Part shown: positions 38,640 through 50,619 of the stretch, in pieces | How the letters are laid out: each line of letters opens with the position of its first letter | Numbering within the stretch: the stretch's first letter is position 1 | NCBI RefSeq assembly: GCF_001704415.2 | Contig: NC_030810.1 | Location: 100,638,315 to 100,702,314, forward strand | Direction: 5' to 3' | Source of the DNA: Capra hircus | Taxonomy: Eukaryota > Chordata > Mammalia > Artiodactyla > Bovidae | DNA length: 64,000 bases | Position numbers and translations under genes: made by a program | The notes under the pieces: model-generated | The model's database searches: none | Seen by the model: the letters and a program-made list of their open reading frames with translations, nothing else | Told to the model about the DNA's origin: nothing

Positions 38640-38975
38640 AGTTTTGTAGTCGAACCCAGGTGTGGGGGCGGGGGAGGCTGTGCTGGACAGGGTGGGAGAG
38701 GGACCCCTTCACACACAGGGCAAGGGGCACTCACAGGGTAGGAGTCGCTTACCTCCGGGGGACCCCGGCGGAGGGGGTGCGGGCGGTCGGGGTCGGGCTG
38801 CCGACACCGCCGCCTCAGCAGCAGCGGCCGCTCCCGGGTTCCATTGGCCGCCTGCGCTTCCCTGACAGCGGCCGCGGCGGCTGCACCAGGCCCCGGCTGC
38901 GGGGCTGCCCTCAGCGCCGCCTGAGGGGGCCTTCGCGCTGCCGCGCGTTCGACCGGGCCTCACAACCTTCTCTTC
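38640..38975 (-). promoter_or_regulatory. PI4KB: PI4KB CpG-island promoter and untranslated first exon
   Basis: A CpG island with GCGGCCGC-type tracts. A minus-strand CCAAT box is at 38,843-38,847. A minus-strand donor CGGAG|GTAAGC at 38,753/38,752 marks the probable end of the untranslated first exon, which splices to the acceptor at 31,409. The exact start site cannot be seen. Confidence 0.65.
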
Positions 38976-38995
38976 CTCCCTCGCACCACCAGGAT

Positions 38996-40090
38996 TAAAA
39001 ATAAATAAATAAATCCCTCAGTAGATCTCGAGTTTTCTTCTGAATTCAGGCCCTTCGTGGGCTATGCTTTCTTGCTACTCCGACGCTCAGGACCCTACGG
39101 ATCCCATAGTAATCTAAGGAGTCGGGTAAGCTGCCTGAAACATGCCTGTTCAGAAATAGAGAAGGGGGCGGGAAGAGAGATTTGGAAGCCGGGGAGGAGG
39201 AGAGGACCAGGGGAGGAGCTTACGGGTGGGAGGAGGGGCCAAACCTTGGGAGGCGGACCTAAGAGGCAGCTTTTGCAAAGCTAAGGAAGCCGAAAGGGAA
39301 GTAAGATTTTCTGGATAAAGGGGCAGGGGCTCCCGGCTTAGAGCAGAAGGCGGCGGTGTAGCGGGCGGGCGTGGGTTCCCTGCTAGAGGAGGAGTACAGG
39401 CTTGCCGCGTACTTCAGTAAACAGTGGAACGTGCAAATTATACGTAAATGAGCCTGTTCGAGTTAGCAACCGAGTTACCGTAATGGCAGTCAGTGACTTT
39501 CCCCTATTCCACACGACTCCTTTAGTAAATCAGGTCGGGGGACGGACGCTGGGGGCCGAGCTGGACAGCAGAAAGAGAAAGAAAGGACAGGCTGGGAAGA
39601 TAGTCACCTTCACTATCCTATTCTTACTCATGTTTAAGGACGACGCCAAGGTTACGCCCCTTATCGCTTGGGGAATGGCGCTGTCCAACCGCGTCAATCT
39701 TTCGCCGTTAGCGGCGCGACTCGAGGCCGCGGTTCTGCCTCCGAGGTCACCACCTGCCTGGGCAGCCTTTGGCCTTCAGCCTTCGGACCTCGATCCATCC
39801 TGGGAGGGGCTGGACTGGGCCAGGTTGGGAAAGGTGAGTGAAATGACAAAAGCTTGGAGGGCATAATCACGCCTTCTGAGCAAAACCAAACCATGTAAAA
39901 TCTAAACAAATAAACAAAAATCGGCCTGCAAATGGACTTCTGGTGTTGTCTTGTGTGATTCTATTTGTCAGTTAGCTTACGGACTAGGAACCCTTTCCAT
40001 CAGAACCTCTGTCCCGACTTAACCTCTGCCCCTCATAGGACCTTACTTAATAGTCTACATTGAGGCTAGGTATTTGAGCCCAGATCCTGG
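38996..40090. other. Upstream flank of PI4KB with a second CpG patch
   Basis: A purine-rich region, then a smaller CpG-rich patch at about 39,640-39,800 (CGCCGTTAGCGGCG near 39,703) followed by a consensus plus-strand donor AAAG|GTGAGT at 39,833/39,834. No repeat seen. Confidence 0.45.
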
Positions 40091-40091
40091 A

Positions 40092-40258
40092 CGCCACCCT
40101 CCCTGCCACTTGAAGGTTGTTTGATTTGAAATGACTGATTTATCCTCTGTGAAACTCTGTTTCTATGTCTACAAAGTAGATCCAGGTATATTAACACCCT
40201 ACAGGGTTTTGTGAGGACTAAAAGAGAGGACAGATTACTATGATCGGGACAATAATAT
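40092..40258 (+). repeat. MIR SINE, weak
   Basis: 'ctctgtgaaactctgtttct' and 'gggttttgtgaggactaaaa' fit a diverged MIR. Confidence 0.4.
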
Positions 40259-40261
40259 GAG

Positions 40262-40372
40262 GAGGGAATGGCGACCCACCCCAGTTTTCTTGCCTGGAGA
40301 GAGGAGCCTGGCAGGCCACATACAGTCCATGGGGTCGCAAAGAGTTGGACACGACTGAAATGACTTAGCGCA
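40262..40372 (+). repeat. Bov-A SINE fragment
   Basis: 'gggaatggcgacccacccca' to 'ttggacacgactgaaatgac' is a single Bov-A monomer. Confidence 0.75.
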
Positions 40373-40502
40373 GCTCAGTTCAGTGGCTCAGTCATGTCCA
40401 ACTCGCGACCTCATGGACTGCAGCATGCCAGGCTTCCCTGTCCATCACCAACTCCCAGAGCCTACAAACTTATGTCCATCATCTTGGTGATGCCAGCACA
40501 GG
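40373..40502 (-). repeat. BovB 3' end fragment, minus
   Basis: 'agttcagtggctcagtcatg', 'cttccctgtccatcaccaac' and 'ttatgtccatcatcttggtg' are the BovB 3' region reversed. It abuts the Bov-A piece head-on. Confidence 0.75.
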
Positions 40503-41169
40503 GACAATAATATAAATGAAAGAAGCTTGAAAATACCTATGTAAAATGTGCAGTATGTATAAAAGAACAAATAGGGTACCTGATTGCTAAAGGAACATAT
40601 GGTTAATACAGAAGGCTGCTCTGTATATGATAATGTATGAAAGTCTTCTCAATATTGTGAGCCAGGTCATAGAGATACTGGAAATGATTCAGTGGAACAA
40701 GAAAGACGAGGGAGCATTGTGAAGGGAATTTGCTCATGAGAAGACAAGCTGATAAGCTAGGTTAAAGCAGGAGTACAGTAATGAAAGATGAAGAGAGAAA
40801 GAGGCCAAGAGTGCCAAAGATAGTTTAAATTTGTCACCACTGGTTTGGAGTGGGGAATCACCAGTCCACCTGTCAGGCCCAGCAGCTCTTGGCCAGCTCC
40901 TTGTCAGCTGTGGAGCAAGAATGGAGAGGTGATGACCCTGCTTTGCCTAGAGTTTGAAATGTCACATGTCCATCCCCTCAAAGGATAGGGATTCCAAGGT
41001 CTGAAGGACTGGCTTTTTGAAACATTGTAAAAAGAGACGACAGTTTACTTTTTATTGGAGGAAGTTTTTCTACTTTCCAGTAACATCTCTGTTCAAACTT
41101 TAAAGTAGGAACTTTTTGTAGGTATGGCAGTTGTAAGTCCTTTATTAACTGAGACCCCACCTCATCCTC

Positions 41170-41200
41170 ATACACACACACACACACACACGCACACACC
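41170..41200. repeat. (CA)n microsatellite
   Basis: About 14 CA units with one CG interruption. Confidence 0.85.
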
Positions 41201-41946
41201 CTATTGTGAGGTAGATTTTGTTTCAAGTTTCTAAGGGCCTTTAGGTGTTTCTTTGCATCTATGACTTTGCTTTCTGTCTTCTTTTGGAGTTTTCTTTGGT
41301 TCCCTCTGTATCTGGGTCTCCAACTCCCTCTAATCTGAGCTCCTCAAGGCAAGAATGAATTTATTTTTGTTTCCTAGCCGTATCCTTGGTTTCCACCACA
41401 GGAAAAAATGTTTATATTTGTTTATGTAGCAACAAATTGAATGCAGAAGCAGATATGAGAATCTAGTCAAGCATTAAGCAGATTTCCAAAAATGTGTAAC
41501 AGTGCCAATTATCAGATTTATTGTTGTTTTGGTAAAAGTTATTTTTCATAAATGAATTAATAAAATAAAAATATTTATAAATATTTTGACTAAATTATTC
41601 CCCCGCTTCCTATTTGCTTTTCTTTTTCTCTCAGTCTCTTTGTTAAATTACAAAACTAAATACTATTCTGTTTCCCATATTTAAAAGCATAATATCCAAA
41701 ATTCCTCACCACACTGAAACTATTTTTTATATTCTGTCTCCATAGGGAAAAAAACCACTTCTGTCTTAGGTCCTAGGGAGTCACTACAGGTATAGATGTA
41801 CATGGGTAACCTGTACATGGTGACCCTATAGGAACCCATACTGTCCTATATATGCGTGAAGCCTCTTACTTTGATGGGAAAGCATGTATGCAATATGGCA
41901 CCTTGGGGTGTGAGGGCAGGAAAGTACTAACAGGGTCAAGTAATGC

Positions 41947-44900
41947 CATTTATTTATTTATTTTTAAATAAATTTATTTTAGTTGGAGGCTAATTACTTT
42001 ACAGTATTGTAGTGGTTTTTGCCAAACATCGACATGAATCAGCCAGGGGCACACATGTGTTCCCCATCCAAAACCCCCCTCCCACCTCCCTCCCCATCCC
42101 ATGCCCCAGGGTCATCCCAGTGCACCAGCCCTGAGCACCCTGTCTCATGCATCGAACCTGGACCAGTGATCTGCTTCACATATGATAATATACGTTTCAA
42201 CGGTACCCTCTCAAATCATCCCACTCTTGCCTTCTCCCACAGAATCCAAAAGACTATTCTTTACATCTGTGACTCTTTTGCTGTCTCGCATATAGGGTCA
42301 TCGTTACCATCTTTCTAAATTCCATATATATGTGTTAGTATATTGTATTGGTGTTTTTCTTTCTGACTTCACTCTGTATAATAGGCTCCAGTTTCATCCA
42401 CCTCATTAGAACTGACTCAAATGCATTCTTTTTAATGGCTGAGTAATATTCCATTGTGTATATGTACCACAGCTTTCTTATCCATTCGTCTGCCGATGGA
42501 CATCTAGGTTCCTTCCATGTCCTGGCTATTGTAAACAGTGCTGCAATGAACACTGGGGTACATGTCTCTTTCAGCCCTGGTTTCCTCAGTGTATATGCCC
42601 AGCAGTGGGATTGCTGGGTCATAAGGCAGTTCTATTTCCAGTTTTTTAAGGAATCTCCACACTGTTCTCCATAGTGGCTGTACTAGTTTGCATTCCCATC
42701 AACAGTGCAAGAGGGTTCCTCTTTCTCTGCACCCTTTCCAGCATTTATTGTTTGTAGGCTTTTTGATAGCAGCCATTCTGACTGGCGTGAGATGGTACCT
42801 TATTGAGGTTTCGATTTGCATTTCTCTGATAATGAGTGATGTTGAGCATCTTTTCATGTGTTTGTTAGCCATCTGTATGTGTTCTTTGGAGAAATTTCTG
42901 TTTAGTTCTTTGGCCCATTTTTTGATTGGGTTATTTTTCTGGAATTGAGCTGCAGGAGCTGCTTGTATATTTTTGAGATTAATTCTTTGTCAGTTGCTTC
43001 ATTTGCTATTATTTTCTCCTTCTAAAGGCTGTCTTTTCACCTTGCTTATAGTTTCCTTTGTTGTGCAAAAGCTTTTAAGTTTAACTAGGTCCCATTTGTT
43101 TATTTTTTCTTTTATGTTCATTATTCTGGGAGGTGGGTCATAGAGGATCTATAAATCACTGGTGTGATTTATGTGAGAGAGTGTTTTGCCTATGTTTTCC
43201 TCTAGGAGTTTTATAGTTTCTGGTTTATGTTTAGATCTTTAATCCATTTTGAGTTTATTTTTGTGTATGGTGTTAGAAAGTGTTTTAGTTTCATTCTTTT
43301 ACAAGTGGTTGACCAGTTTTCCCAGCACCACTTGTTAAAGAGATTGTCTTTTCTCCATTGTATATTCTTGTCTCTTTTGTCAAAGATAAGGTGTCCACAG
43401 GCGCATGGATTTATTTCTGGGCTTTCTATTTTGTTCCATTGATCTGTATTTCTGTCTTTGTGCCAGTACCATACTGTCTTGATGACTGTAGCTTTGTAGT
43501 ATAGTCTGGTCAGGCAGGTTGATTCCTCCAGTTCCATTCTTCTTTCTCAAGACTGCTTTGGCTATTCGAGGTTTTTTGTATTTCCATACAAATTGTGAAA
43601 TTATTTGTTCTAGTTCTCTGAAAAATACCATTGGTAGCTTCATAGGGATTGTATTGAATTTATAAACTGCTTTGGGTAGTATACTCATTTTCACTATATT
43701 GATTCTTCAATCCATGAACATGGTATATTTCTCCATTTATTTGTGTCATCTTTGATCTCTTTCATCAGTGCTTTATAGTTTTCTATATATAGGTCTTTTG
43801 TTTCTTTAGGTAATTTATTCCTAAATATTTTATTCTTTTCATTGCAGTGGTGAATGGAATTGTTTCCTTAATTTCTGTTTTCTCATTGTTAGTGTATAGG
43901 AATGCAAGGGATTTCTCTGTGTTAATTTTATATCCTTCAATTTTACTATATTCATTGATTAGCTCTAGTAATTTTCTGGTGGAGTCTTTAGGGTTTTCTA
44001 TGTAGAGGACATGTCATCTGCAAACAGTGAGAGTTTTACTTCTTTTCCAACCTGGATTCCTTTTATTTCTTTTTCTGTTCTGATTACTGTGGCTAAAACT
44101 TCCAAAAGTATTTTGAATAGTAGTGGTGAGAGTGGGCACCCTTGGCTTGTTCCCGACTTTAGGGAGATGCTTTCAATTTTTCACCATTGAGGATAATGTT
44201 TGCTGTGAGTTTATCATATATGGCTTTTATTATGTTGAGGTATGTTCCTTCTATTCTTGCTTTCTGGAGGATTTTTTATCATAAATGGACGTTGAATTTT
44301 GTCAAAGGCTTTCTCTGCATCTATTGAGATAATCATATGGTTTTTATCTCTCAGTTTGTTAATGTGGTATATCACATTGATTGATTTGCAGAAATTAAAG
44401 AATCTGTGCATCCCTGGGATAAAGTCCACTTGGTCATGATGTATGATCTTTTTAATATGTTGTTGGATTCTGTTTGCTAGAATTTTGTTAAGGATTTTTT
44501 GCATCTATGTTCATCAGTGATATCGGCCTGTAGTTTTCTTTTTGTGTGGCATCTTTGTCAGGTTTTGGTATTAGGGTGATGGTGGCCTCATAGAATGAGT
44601 TTGGAGGTTTACCTTCCTCTGCAATTTTCTGGAAGAGTTTGAGTAGGAGAGGTGTTAGCTCTTCTCTAAATTTTTGGTAGAATTCAGCTGTGAAGCTGTC
44701 TGGTCTGGGGCTTTTGTTTGTTGGAAGATTTCTGATCACAGTTTCGATTTCCGTGCTTGTGATAGGTCTGTTAAGATTTTCTGTTTCTTCCTGGTTCAGT
44801 TTTGGAAAGTTATACTTTTCTAAGAAATTTGTCCATTTCTTCCAAGTTGTCCATTTTATTGGCATATAGTTGCTGATAGTAGTCTCTTATGATCCTTTGT

Positions 44901-45054
44901 ATTTGTGTTGCCTGTTGTGATTTCTCCATTTTCATTTCTAGTTTTGTTGATTCTTTTCCCTTTTTTCTTGATGAGTCTGGCTAATGGTTTGTCTATTTTA
45001 TTTATCTTCTCAAAGAACCAGCTTTTAGTTTTGTTGATTTCATTTATTTATTTA
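41947..45054 (-). mobile_element. L1 LINE, 5'-truncated, minus strand, with candidate target duplication
   Basis: About 3.1 kb covering the 3' part of ORF2 and the 3' UTR. Minus-strand translations include PITSTEIETVIRNLPTNKSP, FYQKFREELTPLLLKLFQKI, IISIDAEKAFDKIQRPFMIK (an RT segment), and near the 3' end LWYIYTMEYYSAIKKNAFES. Frameshifts and stops split ORF2 into at least five pieces, so it is inactive. The 3' end lies at about 41,961 next to a T-rich run (the poly(A) side). The 14-mer CATTTATTTATTTA flanks it at 41,947-41,960 and 45,041-45,054 and may be the target-site duplication, though its A/T-rich sequence makes chance possible. Confidence 0.88.
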
Positions 45055-45271
45055 AATGTCATCAAATTGAGGAAAGAAGTTGGCTTATTCATCAAAAGTT
45101 GGTAAAACTAGAGGACCCAGGTCATAATACAGCTCCAATTATATATTAAACACCCCTATGGTTAAACAAACTATAAAGAGTATTTTTTTTTTCCTGAACC
45201 ATAGATATTGGCTTTTTTTCCCCAGAGAAAAGAAAAAGAAGCTACTAGCAATTATTGCTTGGCCTCCTACT

Positions 45272-45370
45272 GTGTATAAATACTAATGCTACCTCATTTA
45301 TTCCTCAGTATATCTGTGTGAAACAGATGTTATTTTATGGAAACTGAGCCTCAGAATGGCTAAGTCATTG
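45272..45370 (-). repeat. MIR SINE fragment
   Basis: 'ctacctcatttattcctcag' and 'ggaaactgagcctcagaatg' match a reversed MIR. Confidence 0.5.
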
Positions 45371-45540
45371 GTTTTTGAAATTGTTTTACTTCAACCCACA
45401 ATAAGAAATCAATTTTTAAATCATGACCATTGAAGAGCACATAGACATGGTCGTTACTGAAATAAGTTTCAGGAACTGATATGCAACTACCGTACTGTAT
45501 GCAATGCACATTGATGCTTTCTACTCTATTTCACTTTTTT

Positions 45541-45668
45541 AAAGTTACTTTATCTTTTGGTCATGGCACAAGGCATATGGAATCTTAGTTCTATGACCAG
45601 GGATTGACCCCACCCCACCCCACCCCCCCAACATTGGCAGCATGGAGTTTTAACTAATGGACCCAAAA
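45541..45668 (-). repeat. CHR-type SINE fragment, minus
   Basis: 'ggtcatggcacaaggcatat', then 'gaccagggattgacccc', with a CACCC expansion inside and 'ttttaactaatggaccca' at the end. Confidence 0.65.
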
Positions 45669-45861
45669 CATTTAGCTTTGCATACTGCTAAATTGGTTTC
45701 ATAACCGACTACAGAGTTGCCATCTGTTTTTGAATCTGGTTTAAAAAAACTGGACTAAATAATGTTCAAAATCCTATAGAAAGTGGTAAAGTTAAGATTA
45801 AAACTGAACTCATGCTCTTTCCGGTAAAATGCCTCTTCACAAACATGTCTTAAGAAATACT

Positions 45862-45960
45862 GCATATATGTATACATATATATATACACACACACACACA
45901 CACGTATATATACATGTATATATATATGTACATATATATATATATATATATACACATATA
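45862..45960. repeat. Compound (TA)n/(CA)n microsatellite
   Basis: Alternating TATA, CACA and TATGTA tracts over about 100 bp, partly self-complementary. Confidence 0.85.
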
Positions 45961-46484
45961 AAATTAGCTTTACCTCATAAGATGGAACCAGCAGAATGAT
46001 CCTAGACAAAGCAGGAATAGGCCTACTGATGAACCATGAGAAAAACATACAGACAAATATATAATGATATTAACCCCCCAGTTTAGCATGTGAGTCAATG
46101 TGGTATTTGCTTTTAAGAAAATTGACTGTTGCCTACAAAAATTAACAATACATTCATTTATTTGAGGCCACAGACTAGACATATAGAGTTTGCCTTGGTT
46201 TAATAGCAAAAGATTATTTCAAGTTTTAATAAGTAACAAATTTTTATTTCTGACTTTATGCTAGGGCTAAAATGAAAAAAGACAACAATGGGACTGGGGA
46301 ACAGGGTATTGGGGAGAGAATAAGGAATGGTAGAGAGGAAGCAGTAGGCAGTCCCCAAAACCTTCCTTTAGCCCTTCATCTAACCAACTGAAGACTTCCT
46401 GACCAAGAAAAGAATAACTTGTTTCATGTTAGATTTTTAAAATATTAGGATAAAAATATAAAATAGGTTACTTAAAACCCCCAT

Positions 46485-46606
46485 ACTACTACTACTACTA
46501 AGTCGCTTCAGTCGTGTCCAACTCTGTGCGACCCCACAGACAGCAGCCCACCAGGCTGCCCCGTCCCTGGGATTCTCCAGGCAATAACACTGGAGTGGGT
46601 TGCCAT
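46485..46606 (-). repeat. BOV-A2 monomer, minus
   Basis: An ACT run, then 'aagtcgcttcagtcgtgtcc' to 'ggagtgggttgcca'. Confidence 0.85.
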
Positions 46607-47984
46607 AAAATCACCCAATGGTCTGGTCTCCTAAAGTGAATGGATATATCCCCAAACCCAATCGTGGTGAGGGCACTGTTCCCATGGAAGCTTCTATCCT
46701 ATCACCAGTGGTTTACTTTTCCATATGCCTATCACCTCCAACTTGTTAGCAACCTGGTCCAGTTCCTCATTTCCTCCCACATAGATAATGGCAACAGCTG
46801 TCTGGGGAGTTCTTTTTGACTTCAGCTCCTCCATCCTCTAATGCAAACTTCATACCTTTCATTCATTCAATCAATGGATTACTTTCAATTCCATCACTGG
46901 ATAACTTTTACCCATTCATTCAACTGTTGTGCGTTCTTCTTCCAGTTGATTTCTCTCTCTTGTTCATACAGAACCTTTCTGCCGAACAGGTCTTTTTACT
47001 GGGTTAGACTGCCATGTCTTTACTCACATCCCACATCCCCAAACTCCTGCTTTTCCTGGAATGACTTCCTCTTCTTTTTATCTACTTAAGCTCTACTTAA
47101 AGGCTTAACTCAAGGCTACCTTTTCCATGAAGCCTTCCCAAATTACTCAATCTCTTTGAATTTACAGCTCTTAGGCAGCAGAGTGGGTATCATGATTCAG
47201 TTCTTTGTATCATGTCTTCTGTTGTTCTGTTCTTGCTTTATGAGTTGTCCTTGTCCTACTCACCTCTACTAGGAAGTCATTTCTGATCCCTGTCTACTTC
47301 TCTGGGCTCCCACCGCTCTCTGTGCTTACTGCTAACATAACTCACACTGTGCTGAGATCATTACTGACTTAAGGACAGTGCTAAGTCAGCTAGCTTCCAA
47401 CAAGTGCCGAGCTCTTAACAAGAAGGAAAATGCCAAAACTACAGTAATGGACTTCTACTTCTGGCAGCATGAAGGAGAGAAATGGCTCTCTCACTAGAAT
47501 ACCACTGGATCCTGGATAAATTAGAGTAAACATGTTTGTCATGCTCATCAAAAAGTAGAAGAGATCACTAAAGGATGGGGGAAAAATAACATTGAGCTGA
47601 ACACTTATGCAGAATGAGTAACATGCAGCAGGAGAAGCAGGTTTGCTCTGGGGACAAATGCTAGCATCAGTATCATGAGCAGAGGCTAAACCCTGGGCCC
47701 AGCCAAAGCAGGGGAGAAAATCTGGGACTCCTGAGTTAAATCAGGACTCCTGAAGGGTTAACACAGTCCCAGGTAAGGAGCACCCTTTGTCACCTGGCAG
47801 AAACAAGTGCAAATTCTCTCTGAACGAAAGTACCCCCAATTTAGGTCCACTGGATTTCCTTAGATGAAGTTTAACAAAATAGGAGCTCAAAATCCAAAAA
47901 TACAAAATATACCAGAGAACAAGCTGCTATGGGAAAATCAGCGGAAAACAACAAAACAGGTAGATATCCAAGGTAAGTTACAGA
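46607..47984. other. Intergenic stretch with weak ancient-repeat signal
   Basis: 47,050-47,180 ('cctggaatgacttcctcttc', 'ttttccatgaagccttccca') resembles an L2 remnant. The rest is not recognised. No gene seen. Confidence 0.35.
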
Positions 47985-48206
47985 ATATAAAATTGCTGTT
48001 GTTCGTTACTAAGTTGAGTCTGACTCTTTGTGAACCCATGGACTGTAGCCTGCCAGACTCCTCTGTCCATGGGAATTTCCAAGCAAGAATACTGGAGTGG
48101 GTTGCCATTTTCTTCACCAGGAGATCTTCCTAACCCAGGGATCGAACCTGCATCTCCTGCTTTGGCAGGCAGATTCTTTACTACTGAGCCACCCGGGAAG
48201 CCCCAG
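47985..48206 (-). repeat. Bov-tA SINE, minus
   Basis: 'ctgttgttcgttactaagtt' to 'ctactgagccacccgggaag'. The B-box 'cagggatcgaacctgca' is present. Confidence 0.85.
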
Positions 48207-48511
48207 AATATAACAATCCTGACAAACTTCAAGGAACTGCTATCACAGAGACCACATTTCCTGAGCACAAATGATCCAACTGAAAATTAGTATCAAAAAG
48301 ATAAAAATTTAAATATCTAGATTTTGGAAATTTAGAAAACTTTTCTAAATCACGAATCAAAAAAGTCATAAAGGTAATTTAAATATTCTTAGAACTAGGT
48401 AATAAATATTTTTAAACAGAAAAATGTGGAGAATACAGGGAAGTGGGTCCTTGAAAACTTGTAATAGAAAAAAAGACAGCTTGAAAATTAATTAGATAAA
48501 AATTAAGATGT

Positions 48512-48585
48512 AAAAGAACATAAAGAAAGCAGAAGGAAACATCACAGATAACATCCATAATTAGTGAAGTAGAAAGCAAATATTT
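48512..48585. repeat. Left copy of a diverged direct duplication
   Basis: A 74-bp block beginning AAAAGAACATAAA and ending AAGCAAATATTT. It recurs at 48,863-48,948 with about 5 mismatches and a 12-nt insertion. The two copies bracket the SINE block. Confidence 0.8.
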
Positions 48586-48588
48586 GTG

Positions 48589-48860
48589 GCTTCCCTTATA
48601 GCTCAGTTGGTAAAGAATCCGCCTGCAATGTAGGAGACCCCGGTTTATTCCCTGGGTCGGGAAGATACCCTGGAGAAGGGATAGGCTACCCACTCCAGTA
48701 TTCTTGGGCTTCCCTTGTGGCTCAGCTGGTAAAGAATCCACCTGCAATGCAAGGGACCTGAGTTTGATCCCTGGGTTGGGAAGATCCCTGTACTCACACC
48801 AGCATTCTGGCCTAGAGAATTCCATGGACCGTATAGTTCATGGGGTCGCAAAGAGTCAAC
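48589..48860 (+). repeat. Compound Bov-tA SINE block
   Basis: Two tRNA heads in tandem ('cagttggtaaagaatccgcc' and 'cagctggtaaagaatccacc'). The first is truncated after 'cactccagtattcttgg' and the second runs to 'catggggtcgcaaagagtc'. Confidence 0.85.
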
Positions 48861-48862
48861 GC

Positions 48863-48948
48863 AAAAGAACATAAAATTAAATCTAAAGAAAGCAGAAGGA
48901 AATACCACAGATAACATTCATAATTAATGAAGTAGAAAACAAATATTT
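48863..48948. repeat. Right copy of the direct duplication
   Basis: The 86-bp counterpart of 48,512-48,585, starting AAAAGAACATAAA and ending AAACAAATATTT, with 12 extra bases after the first 13. Confidence 0.8.
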
Positions 48949-49960
48949 AAGGGAGAGGATCAACAAAGCTCAGAGTGGCAGCTAAATCAAACAAGTAAAA
49001 CAAATTTCTGGTGTAGTTGGTCAAAGGGGAAAAAAAGAAGGCACAAGCAAACAGCAGAAATGCAAAGGAGGATAAGACCACCCAGGGAGCAAAGGCAAAA
49101 AAGAACATGGAAGGAATTTCATTTTTAAAAAATGATGTAAAATGCACAAAACTCTAGAAAAACACTTTACCTAAATTGACTCAAGAAGAAATAGAAAGCC
49201 CAAATAGCCTATAATTATTAAAGAAATTGAATTAATCATTAAGATGTTTCCCACAAAGAAATGCCAGGCTCAGATGGCTTACCAAGTAAGTTTTATCAAA
49301 TGATCAAAGGATGGTTCATTTCAATCTAATATAAACATTTTTAGAGAATGAGACAAGAGGAAACAGTTTCCAACTCAGAGGGTGTACAGACCAAAGGAAC
49401 CATCTCAGAAGCCTTAGAAAGCTTACTAAAAACAAAGGCACTAACCTGTACAAGAATGTTAGTAGCAGCATTATTTATAACCGCAAAAAACTGGCAACAA
49501 CCCAAATGTCCACTGACGGATGGATAAATTGTGGTTTATGCACTTGAAATATTATATAGATAAAAATGAGCGAATAATAGCTATCTACAACATGGATGAA
49601 TCTTAGAAATAATGTTATGTGGGGAAAAAAAAGCAAACCACAGGGGAGTATTAGAGAATAAAATTTTGTAAAGCTAAAAAGCAAAACCATTTTTAAAGGG
49701 TATATACATAAATGGAAAGGAGATATATATATATATATAATGTATATATTGCAGGTAGTTAATAAACACAAAATTGAAGATAGTGGTGACCTCTAGGGAG
49801 AGCCAGGAGCTTAGGCTAGGGGAAGAACACAAGAAATTCAGTAGTATTTCTAATGTTTTAATGTACAAATTGGGTGATGGGTCATTTATTATGCTTCATA
49901 ACTTATTCACGTTAAATATATTCTGTATAGATATCAAACATTACATATAATTTTTAAAAA
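48949..49960 (+). repeat. Old L1 ORF2/3' remnant
   Basis: 'atgccaggctcagatggctt', 'ttttatcaaatgatcaaagg', 'ggcaacaacccaaatgtcca' and 'acggatggataaattgtggt' are in L1 order on the plus strand, much decayed. A short (TA)n lies near 49,722-49,740. Confidence 0.65.
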
Positions 49961-50619
49961 TCTGCAATGGTGGACATAAATGAACAAATGAATGAAGGCT
50001 CCCTGAAAGAAAACGGAGAATCCCTGATGGAAGCTACCCTATGCAGAAGATAAAGTAGGTCCTTAATTAATAATGTTGGTTGGTTTACTGCTTTTCCCAA
50101 ATATATACCTGGATTCCCTTCCTACTGGTGCTCCCTGATAGGCAAGTTACCTCCTTCCATACACACAGCCTAAACCCACAATCCCTGTCTGGCTAAATCC
50201 TGACACTTACATGACAAGAGACTGACACCTGGTGGATACAGAGTGAATTTAATGAAATGACTAGGGAGTAAATCTCACTCTACTTGGTGTAAGAGGCAGT
50301 AGAGTGGAGCATTGGGAATGAGGAGAAAACTAAAATTCAGGATGGAGGTGGAAGAAAAAGAGGGATTGTTATCCAGATGAGACTAAAGAGCTAGTCTCCA
50401 AATGAGAAAGCGTTCCCTCTCATTCCTTGAGACCAGAAAAAGAGGAAAGAGGTTACAGCTGCTGTAAGGTAAATTCAAGACTATTTGGAAAAAAAAGGAA
50501 GGAAGATAACTGGTCTCAGCCTAGCAAGCTAAAACCACACCTACTTCATAGCAGTGGCCAGGTGTCAGGTGACTCCCCGGGAACTCCCCACTCCCAGTCC
50601 CCATTGAGGAATCTATGTG
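49961..50619. other. Intergenic, nothing recognised
   Basis: AT-moderate unique sequence with no exon or repeat that I can name. Confidence 0.3.

Larger units (their letters stand above)
31464..38752 (-). other. PI4KB intron 1 (5' UTR intron)
   Basis: About 7.3 kb between the untranslated first exon and the ATG exon. Repeats are listed separately (32,130-32,872 and 35,712-35,850). The stretches 33,000-35,700 and 35,850-38,600 show no recognised element. Alternative first exons are possible but not supported. Confidence 0.5.

Noticed and set aside
38096..38734. 212-codon minus ORF near PI4KB exon 1
   Set aside because: Low-complexity Pro/Leu/Ser content, no family match, and it runs across the probable 5' splice site.
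41961..45040. Possible intact reverse-transcriptase gene on the minus strand
   Set aside because: The ORF2 pieces are split by stops and frameshifts and the 5' half is missing; it is a dead L1.
46816..47089. Short plus ORFs with Phe/Leu-rich sequence that look membrane-like
   Set aside because: The hydrophobic look follows from pyrimidine-rich intergenic DNA; no start context or homology.
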